Source: Candidatus Methanophagales archaeon
GTDB taxonomy: Archaea > Halobacteriota > Syntropharchaeia > Alkanophagales > Methanospirareceae
DNA: 14,734 nucleotides
NCBI GenBank assembly: GCA_003601795.1
Contig: PIXU01000033.1
Coordinates: 1-14,734, forward strand
Direction: 5' to 3'
A model generated the notes under the pieces. The model had not been told where the DNA came from, did not search any database, and saw only the letters and a program-made list of their open reading frames with translations. The translations under genes and the position numbers were made by a program. This document shows, piece after piece, positions 6,525-13,293 of the stretch (positions are counted from its first letter, which is position 1; every line of letters starts with the position of its first letter).

Positions 6525-8054
6525 ATGAAAGGTAAAAGACCACGAGATTTCACGAGAAAAAGTTCTTTTGTAATCAGTGCAATCTTGTGGTTAGTAGTTC
6601 CGGTAGCAACCGCACAACTCGCCTCTTCGCCATGGCCCTTGTTCCACCATGACCTCAACCATACCGGGTTAAGTCCCTATCACGGACCAAACACGACAAC
6701 ATTAAAGTGGATATTTCCTGCTGAAGATGGTACAATATTCATAGACACTACTGGTTGGGATTGGTACACTCACTCGAGATTGTATGCAATAGCCTCCGAC
6801 GGCACCCTCTATATCGGAACCTGTAGCACCTGTGGCGGCAAGTTATATGCTTTTGATGTTAATATGCCACCAGTGCTCAATCCCATTGGTACCAGAATCG
6901 TTGACGAAGGCTTTGCCCTTAATATAACGATTACTGCATCCGACCTCGATGGAGATGTGCTAACATTCAGCAATAACGCTTCGTTTGGAGCTTTTACACC
7001 CATCAACAGCACTGCTACTCTTTGGAGCTGGACACCTTCCTATGACGATGCTGGCACTTATTACATTGATTTTGGCGTTAGCGATATCAAAGGTGGAACT
7101 GATAATGAGACCGTGCGGATTACAGTGAATAATAATACTAACACTGCTCCGGTGCTCGAAGAAATAGGAGACAGGTCGGTTAGTGAGAATTCCATGCTCG
7201 CATTTGCCATCTCTGCTACCGACCCTGATGGCGATGCATTGACATACTCCGCATCCTCCAACCTGCCCCCTAGGGCAACTTTTGACCCGAGCACGAGAAA
7301 ATTCGCATGGACGCCCGCTTTCGAACAGGCGAGCATCTATCCTGACATGCATTTCGCGGTCACCGATGGTGAATTAACCGATTTCGAGAATATCCCAATA
7401 ACAATAACCGTAAGGGGCATATCAGTTCAAATAGCTGTGGAACCAGAGAACATTACCGTTCAACCGCAAGACCAGTTTGATGTGAACATTACGGTTGACC
7501 CTTGTGGGAATTCGGTCTACGGTATTCAAATCTGTTTACGCTACAATATCAGTGTGTTACGAGCCGAAACGCAAACCAAAGGACCTTTACTCGGAAACAT
7601 TGGCGAGACAATCGTCATTACCAATAGCATAGACCACACAAATGGCATCATTTCATACGCAGAGACAAGGAAAGGTGATATTGGCGGTGTAACTCTACCC
7701 GGTACACTCGTAACCATTCATTTCACCGCACTACAGCAGGGAGCGAACACGAATTTGAACCTCAGCAATGTAATTGCCGTAGATGATAATGCAACACGGA
7801 TAGAGCCCGTGAACATCATTAATGGTACCGTTCAGATATGCGAGAACATGCATGGAAGCAGGAACTTGGGTTCTGACGGTTACGAGCCTTTTAATGACAT
7901 ACTCACAGTTGAAAACAACGGAGAGCCCGTCCTTGATAACAGCACTTCGTTCCCGGTGAACGTGTTCATTGCTGGTGACGCAAACAGGGATGGCGTCGTG
8001 GACATCTTCGATGCGGTCATCGATGGCGCTAACTGGGAGCATGTTGCATGGTAA
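6525..8054 (+). CDS. Chimeric secreted protein: PQQ-repeat remnant, two Ig/cadherin-like domains, cohesin, half dockerin
   Basis: About 509 residues. A signal peptide (about 1-30, ending VATAQ) precedes a fragment typical of PQQ-type beta-propellers (WPLFHHDLNHTGLSP ... LKWIF, then YIGTCSTCGGKLYAFD, about 33-112). Only about two blade-like segments are present instead of a full ring. Two He_PIG/cadherin-like domains follow (114-205 and 208-300; PVL..IG...V.E, DPDGDALTYS), then a cohesin (301-440; VYGIQICLRYN, GVTLPGTLVTIHF). After ENM the sequence jumps to the last third of a PKD domain and a single dockerin repeat (DANRDGVVDIFD, ending GANWEHVAW). Compared with 4720-5214, most of PKD and one dockerin repeat are missing, so the C-terminus looks deleted but remains in frame. 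Start 6525 has GAGGAAG upstream; 6510 overlaps the previous stop and is an alternative. Confidence 0.85.
   Translation: MKGKRPRDFTRKSSFVISAILWLVVPVATAQLASSPWPLFHHDLNHTGLSPYHGPNTTTLKWIFPAEDGTIFIDTTGWDWYTHSRLYAIASDGTLYIGTCSTCGGKLYAFDVNMPPVLNPIGTRIVDEGFALNITITASDLDGDVLTFSNNASFGAFTPINSTATLWSWTPSYDDAGTYYIDFGVSDIKGGTDNETVRITVNNNTNTAPVLEEIGDRSVSENSMLAFAISATDPDGDALTYSASSNLPPRATFDPSTRKFAWTPAFEQASIYPDMHFAVTDGELTDFENIPITITVRGISVQIAVEPENITVQPQDQFDVNITVDPCGNSVYGIQICLRYNISVLRAETQTKGPLLGNIGETIVITNSIDHTNGIISYAETRKGDIGGVTLPGTLVTIHFTALQQGANTNLNLSNVIAVDDNATRIEPVNIINGTVQICENMHGSRNLGSDGYEPFNDILTVENNGEPVLDNSTSFPVNVFIAGDANRDGVVDIFDAVIDGANWEHVAW
7875..8005 (+). repeat. PKD/dockerin DNA block, copy B
   Basis: The counterpart of 4924-5054, about four mismatches over 131 nt. 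Immediately after it (8006-8040) the sequence resembles the second dockerin repeat of the 1208-residue gene rather than the remainder of the first. This suggests a crossover between the two direct dockerin repeats. Confidence 0.78.
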
Positions 8055-8094
8055 AAGTAAAATATAGAAGCGATAAGGGGAGTGAAAAGAAGAA

Positions 8095-10104
8095 ATGCAA
8101 ATAAGGCGTTTGATAGTAATGTTAGCTCTCGCTCTTGCTATACTGTGTGTTTTTGCACAGCCTGCACTGGCAGCACCAGTGGTAAGTATAGAGCCATCAT
8201 ATCAGAAGATACTGCAGGGGCAGAACTTCTCAGTGAACATAACCGTTGACCCCGGAGGTGTGGAAGTGATGGGTGCTCAATACACGCTGTATTTCAACAA
8301 TACACTGTTGAATGCAACGAAACAGGAGAAAGGTCCTTTTCTCAGTCAGGATGGCGCTTCTACAAACATATTTGCAAATAAGATAAACAATACCCTCGGC
8401 GTGATAAAATATGGAGAAGCAAGAATCGACGTTGATTATGGCGTTACATCACCAGGTGTACTGGCAACCATTACTTTCCGGGCGCTGGAAACAGGAATAT
8501 GCGGTCTGAATCTCACCAATGTGAAATTGAGCGACCCGAGTGCACAGCCAATTCCGGGAGTTTCAGTTAATAACGGAAGCGTAGAAATTAACGAATCAGT
8601 ATTCATAATATCTGGCTTTGTTACATATAACGATGGCTCGCCGGTGAACAATCCCAATGTGACGATAACGAACCTGAACACCAGTGAGGTCTTTACAGCA
8701 GAAACTAATCAGAGCTCCAATTACTACCAGGTCTCTACAAATTTACTTCACATAAGCGGAGGTGATAGTTTATACTTCACTGTCAGCGATGACATCGGTA
8801 ATTCCACGGAGTTCGACCATATCGTGACGGAGGGGGAGATAAACGCCAGCGGATTCTATCAGAACATTACCATTTACGTGCCTGACACTACACCACCTGT
8901 AATAACCAATATCAGTGTGATACCGACTGCGAAAGATTCGGCAACCGTAACCTGGGATACTGGCGAGTTGAGCAACAGTATGGTCAAATATGGCACTCAA
9001 CCAGGAAACTACACTGAAACGGCATATAACATATCCTACGTCCTGCATCACTGCATTGTTCTTTCAGGGCTGTCTCCGAACACTACTTATTATTTTGTGG
9101 CGAACAGCACAGACCCGAGTAACAATTCAGCTCAAAGTTCGGAATACTCTTTTAAGACCTTTGCAGAGATAATTATCAGCATCAGCGATGCAAGTGCGCT
9201 ATCAGGTGAGTATATTACTACTTCCATCAACATCAGTAACGTAACCCGCATCGGCACCGCAGACATCTTCCTTTCCTCCAATCAATCGGTAGTTCACGTC
9301 ATCGCTGTTAACGACAGTGATTTCGATTTCATTGATGCTGTGATTGACAATTCCACAGGTATAACACGAATAGGCGCATTCCAGACCGCATCAGCGGGTC
9401 TCAACGGTGAGGTACTACTCGCGAACGTAACATTAAAGGCAGTGGGTAATGGCGGTGAATCATCGGCACTGAATATCACCATTATTGAATTAAAAGAAGC
9501 AGGTCCTGAGGAGATTTCTATTCCCGCAACCACGCATAATGGAACCTTTATCATTGGAGAGATTACACCGCCGGTAGTAACGAACCCTGATGCGAGTCCG
9601 GCATCCATACCCGAAGATACCGATTCCGAGCCGAGATGGGGTGAAACATCGCAACTGAACATCACCGTGACCGACGATTGCGGAGTTGTAAGTGTGACAA
9701 TAAACCTCACCCCGATAGGAGGTCTCCCAGACCAGCCAATGACCCGCATACCTGGTACCAATATATGGACTGTAACAGTTAATGCTTCGGCTGGAACCGC
9801 GATATATAATGGCAGTTACCTTCCTCGCAATCTCACAGTATCCGCAACCGACATATTTGGCAATATAAACGAATCGGTGAGCGTACCATTGATGGTCATA
9901 CAGAACGGTGATGTGAGTGAGAACGGGAATGTAACGCTATACGATGCTATGTATCTTGCGAAGCATGTGCTTGGTAAACCTGGCTTTGAAACGATGAATG
10001 AGCGAGTGGGAGAAGTCAGTGGTAACAACAAGATAAGCCTTTACGATGCTATGTATCTTTCAAAGCACGTGCTTGGTGAATCAGGCTTTGAAATACTGCA
10101 TTAG
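8095..10104 (+). CDS. Two-cohesin scaffold protein with FN3-like, Ig-like and dockerin modules
   Basis: This 669-residue secreted protein has a clear signal peptide (1-26, ending ALA). Cohesin 1 spans about 27-165 (EPSYQ, MGAQYTLYFNNTLL, GVTSPGVLATITF). A transthyretin-like domain (168-262) is shared with the dockerin protein at 691 and the last gene. A fibronectin III-like domain spans 266-356 (PPVITNISV ... TVTWDTGE ... LSPNTTYYFVANSTD). A second, diverged cohesin spans 357-489 (GTADIFLSSNQSVVHV). An Ig-like domain spans 490-603. A dockerin (604-669) has two repeats, but the second loop is degenerate (EVSGNNKISLYD: E for D at position 1, N for D at 5). Two cohesins plus a dockerin make it the best branching adaptor in the window. 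The start follows GGGGAGTGA, and only 40 nt separate it from the upstream stop. Confidence 0.92.
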   Translation: MQIRRLIVMLALALAILCVFAQPALAAPVVSIEPSYQKILQGQNFSVNITVDPGGVEVMGAQYTLYFNNTLLNATKQEKGPFLSQDGASTNIFANKINNTLGVIKYGEARIDVDYGVTSPGVLATITFRALETGICGLNLTNVKLSDPSAQPIPGVSVNNGSVEINESVFIISGFVTYNDGSPVNNPNVTITNLNTSEVFTAETNQSSNYYQVSTNLLHISGGDSLYFTVSDDIGNSTEFDHIVTEGEINASGFYQNITIYVPDTTPPVITNISVIPTAKDSATVTWDTGELSNSMVKYGTQPGNYTETAYNISYVLHHCIVLSGLSPNTTYYFVANSTDPSNNSAQSSEYSFKTFAEIIISISDASALSGEYITTSINISNVTRIGTADIFLSSNQSVVHVIAVNDSDFDFIDAVIDNSTGITRIGAFQTASAGLNGEVLLANVTLKAVGNGGESSALNITIIELKEAGPEEISIPATTHNGTFIIGEITPPVVTNPDASPASIPEDTDSEPRWGETSQLNITVTDDCGVVSVTINLTPIGGLPDQPMTRIPGTNIWTVTVNASAGTAIYNGSYLPRNLTVSATDIFGNINESVSVPLMVIQNGDVSENGNVTLYDAMYLAKHVLGKPGFETMNERVGEVSGNNKISLYDAMYLSKHVLGESGFEILH

Positions 10105-10119
10105 GGGGTGAGAAAAGGG

Positions 10120-11091
10120 ATGAAGGCATACATAAGTGTAAAGAAAAAGAAGAGAATGATAGTGTGTATGCTATTCTTTTCATTAGCTTCGATGACCACT
10201 GTTCCAGCATCAGCAACCACCATTTCAATTGACAACGTGTTCATGAAGCCAGGAGAAGATGCTGTTACACCCATCATGATTAACAACGTATCAAATCTAG
10301 GTGTTGCAGATATCAATCTCACGTTTGACCCTTCGGTGGTTCATGTGCTATCGGCAACGAGTAGCGATTTTGACTTCTTCCACGCTGTCATTGACAACTC
10401 CACTGGTGTTGTGAGAATGGGCGGGATAGATTATGGCGATGGATTGAACGGTGACATCAAGCTTGCGGAAATCACGTTAAAGGCAGTGGGGAACCATGGA
10501 GAAGCCACAACATTGGGCGCGAAGATAAATGAACTGAAGGAAGCGGGCGCTATTGAAACTTCCATACCTGCAACAGAGGACAATGCCACTGCATTTATCA
10601 ATATCCCGCCTGTTGCTATTGCCATCCCCATGCACAGTTACAATATTGTGGGTAATATTTACGTGTGCAAAGCAGTCTTCAATGGCTCCAATTCTTATGA
10701 CCCGGATGGCGATGCCATTACGAACTATAGCTGGGACTTCGGCGATGGATATTCAGATGAAGGACGCATGACAGAACATATCTATTCCACTTATAACTAC
10801 AATGGGACAGGCTACGAACCTTTTAATCTCAGCTTGACAGTGACGGATAGCGGGGGTCTCACGAACACAACCATCACACAAATAAATGTGTTCATCGCCG
10901 GCGATGCGAACGGCGACGGTGTCGTAGATATATTCGATGGTGTCATGGTAGGGCTGGAGTGGGGGGAAAAATGCGTCGATAGTACTTGGACAGCAGCCCA
11001 AAGCGACAAAGCAGACCTGAACAACGACTGCGTCATTGACATCTTCGATGGTGTGATTGTAGGAGCAAACTGGGAGGAGGTTGCATGGTAA
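10120..11091 (+). CDS. Secreted cohesin-PKD-dockerin protein
   Basis: About 323 residues. The signal peptide has a KKKKR n-region and ends near residue 32 (VPASA). A cohesin of the second, diverged type (33-160; GVADINLTFDPSVVHVLSATSSDFDF) is most similar to cohesin 2 of the upstream gene. A PKD domain spans 163-257 (NGSNSYDPDGD, WDFGDGYSDEG, YEPFNLSLTV), and a two-repeat dockerin spans 259-323 (DANGDGVVDIFD, DLNNDCVIDIFD, ending GANWEEVAW). The PKD-dockerin half is a close paralogue of the end of the 1208-residue protein. ATG 10120 is 8 nt past a GGTGA Shine-Dalgarno; a GTG at 10108 lies within that motif and is less likely. Only 15 nt separate it from the previous stop, so co-transcription is likely. 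Confidence 0.9.
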   Translation: MKAYISVKKKKRMIVCMLFFSLASMTTVPASATTISIDNVFMKPGEDAVTPIMINNVSNLGVADINLTFDPSVVHVLSATSSDFDFFHAVIDNSTGVVRMGGIDYGDGLNGDIKLAEITLKAVGNHGEATTLGAKINELKEAGAIETSIPATEDNATAFINIPPVAIAIPMHSYNIVGNIYVCKAVFNGSNSYDPDGDAITNYSWDFGDGYSDEGRMTEHIYSTYNYNGTGYEPFNLSLTVTDSGGLTNTTITQINVFIAGDANGDGVVDIFDGVMVGLEWGEKCVDSTWTAAQSDKADLNNDCVIDIFDGVIVGANWEEVAW

Positions 11092-11102
11092 AAAGTAAAA
11101 AG

Positions 11103-11143
11103 CGAAAAACTTTTTAAATAAAAATAAGGAATGAAGAGGTGAT
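11103..11143 (+). promoter_or_regulatory. Candidate BRE/TATA and Shine-Dalgarno before cohesin-rhodanese gene
   Basis: CGAAAAAC followed by TTTTTAAATA (11103-11120) resembles an archaeal BRE plus TATA box. GAGGTGAT (11136-11143) is a strong Shine-Dalgarno five bases before the ATG at 11149. The predicted transcription start, about 25 nt after the TATA centre, would fall within the Shine-Dalgarno, so promoter and RBS cannot both work ideally. The AT tract may instead terminate the upstream transcript. The RBS assignment is firmer than the promoter. Confidence 0.4.
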
Positions 11144-11148
11144 AAGAA

Positions 11149-12255
11149 ATGGGAAAAAAAAGTGCAATTATGACCGGTATAATATTGTACGTGTTACTGA
11201 TTAGCACGATAGCGGCAGTGCAAGCCACACCAGCAGTTGTGAGTGTATCACCACCAATGGTGAATACGACACAGGGGCAGATATTTACAATAAACATAAC
11301 TGTGGACCCGAAAGGGAACGAGATATACGGTGTTCAATACGTCCTGTATTTCAACACCAGCATACTAAAGGCACTGGTACAAACCCATGGAACTTTCCTA
11401 TCACATGATGGTGTATCCACAGATGTGTTTGTAAACGAAACCAATAACACACTTGGTAAAGTCGTATATGCCGAAAGCAGAACGGGAGTGAAGAGTGGAG
11501 TAACATCACCAGGCGTACTGGCTTCTGTTTCTTTTGAAGCCATCGGCGCTTCAGGACAGAGCGGTTTGAAATTGAGCGATGTGAAATTAGTCGATCCAAA
11601 TGTTGAAATTGTTGAGGTTGAAATTAACGATGGAATATGCAATATAGGAAAAGTTACGAGCAAGCCTGCTGTCGTCGATCTCACAGTTGAGGAGGTATAT
11701 CAAATGCTGAAGGAAGAGCCGGAAGAGATTATTCTGTTAGATGTTCGAACAGAAGAGGAATACAACGCGGAGCATATAGTCATGCCGAAGGTTGAATTAA
11801 AGAACATCCCGAAGAATGAGTTAGAGAGCAGACTTGACGAACTGGACAAAACGAAGAAAGTCATTGTTTATTGCAAGACCGGAGTGAGGAGCAAAGAAGC
11901 AAGTGGAATACTGGCGAAGCATGGCTTCGTCGTTTATAACATGCTTGGCGGAATAAAAGCGTGGAGACTTCACAGGGATTTCCCTATGTTCAGACCAACG
12001 CCAACGCCTTCACCAATGTCATCACCAAAGACAGAACTGACACCTACAATAACGCCTTCTCGCAACCATGCCGCTGCTTCTCCTTCACCAGCACCAGCAT
12101 CAGCATCAACATCCACGCCAGAAGTAGTAGCAACAACGCCAACAACGACAACTTCACCAACTCGTGCGATAGGAGGCTTTGAAGTGGCATTCCCAATTGC
12201 CACACTTGCAATATCGTATCTCGTATTAAAGAGGTGGAGAAGACAAAATGAATAA
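11149..12255 (+). CDS. Surface-anchored cohesin-rhodanese fusion
   Basis: This 368-residue protein has a signal peptide (about 1-26), then a cohesin (29-165; IYGVQYVLYFNTSIL, GVTSPGVLASVSF). A rhodanese-like domain spans 175-280, with LLDVRTEEEYNAEHI and the active-site loop CKTGVRS beginning at Cys242, followed by the LGGIKAW motif. Rhodaneses carry a persulfide on this cysteine and transfer sulfane sulfur; the intact loop suggests the fold could be active, although a basic/hydroxyl loop alone does not fix the substrate. Residues about 283-340 are a Pro/Ser/Thr/Ala linker. The C-terminus (IGGFEVAFPIATLAI then basic KRWRRQNE) looks like a PGF-CTERM-type sorting or anchoring tail. It has no dockerin, so it should be an anchor-side cohesin on the outer cell surface. 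It overlaps the next gene by 8 nt. Confidence 0.93.
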   Translation: MGKKSAIMTGIILYVLLISTIAAVQATPAVVSVSPPMVNTTQGQIFTINITVDPKGNEIYGVQYVLYFNTSILKALVQTHGTFLSHDGVSTDVFVNETNNTLGKVVYAESRTGVKSGVTSPGVLASVSFEAIGASGQSGLKLSDVKLVDPNVEIVEVEINDGICNIGKVTSKPAVVDLTVEEVYQMLKEEPEEIILLDVRTEEEYNAEHIVMPKVELKNIPKNELESRLDELDKTKKVIVYCKTGVRSKEASGILAKHGFVVYNMLGGIKAWRLHRDFPMFRPTPTPSPMSSPKTELTPTITPSRNHAAASPSPAPASASTSTPEVVATTPTTTTSPTRAIGGFEVAFPIATLAISYLVLKRWRRQNE

Positions 12256-13171
12256 AAATCTGGATATAGCAACGGCTGCAACAATTATATTCATTACATT
12301 GGTGCAAACTGGCTTTGCAGCGCATATAAGTGTCGTGCCATCGCATCAAACCGCTTTAAAAGGTAAAAACTTTTCGGTTAATATTAGCATAGACCCGGAG
12401 GGCAGTGAAGTATTCGGCGCTCAGTATGAACTGCACTTCAATAATTCACTGCTAAATGCAACTGCACAGGATAAGGGTCCGTTCTTCGGCAGTGGTAGTG
12501 ATTCAGCTGTGCTCAAGAACGAAATCAATAATACTATGGGCTGGCTAAAATACGGTGAGACAAGAACAGCAACCCCGGGAATAACTGAGCCAGGCGTTCT
12601 CGCAACTATCACATTCCATGCAATTGACGATATTGATGGACTCAGCGAGCTCAAATTCACCGTAGTGAAACTAAGCGACCCGAATGTCAATCCCATTCCT
12701 ACAAATATCAGTAATGGAAGCGTAGAAATCACCGACTCACAGTCCGGAATTGCTATTTTTGACACCGGTGCGCCAGATAGCCCGTATCCAAGCATAATGG
12801 GCGTGCATAATGGAACAATAATACCTGACCAAGAGATAGAAGTGAACAGGATATACACTTATGCATGCCCTGGCACTGGCGGGCACACCGAATATGCGAG
12901 GATATGGGGCAACGGCGTGAATGCACACGCAAACTGGAGTGGATATACAGGCAACTGGCATAACCTTACGTTCAATACCACTTTTACGCTCGAACCCGGC
13001 AAAGAATACAACTACACCATTCGCACAGGTTCTTACCCGCAGGTTATCCATCATCCTGGGGAATACAACGCAACAGGCGGTAAAATAGCATGTAACGAGT
13101 TCATAGATGCAAATGGGAAAAAATACACAGGCTGGATACCTGCAATAAAGTTATGGTGGGAAGAGGAATGA
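12248..13171 (+). CDS. Secreted cohesin protein with unrecognised C-terminal domain
   Basis: This 307-residue protein starts 8 nt before the end of the rhodanese gene, with AGGTGGAG as a plausible Shine-Dalgarno 8 nt upstream. A signal peptide (about 1-24, ending GFAA) leads to a cohesin (25-158) whose middle and C-terminal part share near-identical DNA with two other genes. Residues about 165-307 form a separate domain with patterns SPYPSIMGVHNGTI, YTYACPGTGGHTEY, ARIWGNGVNAHANWSGY, NYTIRTGSYPQVIHH and GWIPAIKLW. I know similar sequences only as uncharacterised domains of archaeal exported proteins. Conserved His, Cys, Trp and Gly residues make a ligand- or metal-binding role possible, but that is inference. 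It has no dockerin and no membrane tail, so how it is retained at the surface is unclear. Its stop overlaps an ATG at 13168. Confidence 0.9.
   Translation: MNKNLDIATAATIIFITLVQTGFAAHISVVPSHQTALKGKNFSVNISIDPEGSEVFGAQYELHFNNSLLNATAQDKGPFFGSGSDSAVLKNEINNTMGWLKYGETRTATPGITEPGVLATITFHAIDDIDGLSELKFTVVKLSDPNVNPIPTNISNGSVEITDSQSGIAIFDTGAPDSPYPSIMGVHNGTIIPDQEIEVNRIYTYACPGTGGHTEYARIWGNGVNAHANWSGYTGNWHNLTFNTTFTLEPGKEYNYTIRTGSYPQVIHHPGEYNATGGKIACNEFIDANGKKYTGWIPAIKLWWEEE
12389..12722 (+). repeat. Conserved cohesin DNA patch, copy 2
   Basis: Gap-free match to 5507-5840 with about 15 mismatches over 334 nt by eye, mostly silent. Sequence before the patch, including the signal peptide and the first cohesin strands, is clearly different at both protein and DNA level. 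Confidence 0.85.
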
Positions 13172-13177
13172 AACCGA

Positions 13178-13223
13178 AAAGTGCAAGGAGGGACACATCT
13201 AAGCAACCTCTTGGGAAGTGTGA
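13178..13223 (+). repeat. Leader motif, copy 2 (similar to 1531-1577)
   Basis: AAAGTGCAAGGAGGGACAC followed by AACCTCTTGGGAAGTGTGAAAA resembles the leader of the 1208-residue gene. The GTG (13181-13183) and CAC (13193-13195) flanks can pair around the shared CAAGGAGGGA core. If this is a leader, the long N-terminal extension read from ATG 13168 is not translated and the next gene starts at 13294. No ATG, GTG or TTG follows its GGAGG at normal spacing. Confidence 0.33.
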
Positions 13224-13230
13224 AAAAAAG

Positions 13231-13249
13231 CTTTCTTTCAAAAAGAAAG
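13231..13249 (+). other. Perfect 8-bp hairpin upstream of the last gene
   Basis: CTTTCTTT (13231-13238) pairs with AAAGAAAG (13242-13249) around the 3-nt loop CAA. It lies between the leader motif at 13178-13223 and the preferred start at 13294. It is AT-rich and has no following T run, so it is not a clear terminator. It may be part of a leader structure or chance. Confidence 0.3.
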
Positions 13250-13293
13250 ATTTACCGAAGAAATATTACACTTTATGTACTATAAAAGAAAGA

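Noticed and set aside
10812..11297. Minus-strand open frame of 161 codons, and similar long antisense frames at 9294-9761, 6960-7352 and 11970-12284
   Set aside because: All lie opposite well-supported modular genes. Their composition follows the complementary codons (for example Val/Ala-rich opposite the Ser/Thr/Pro linker), and no recognisable protein features appear.
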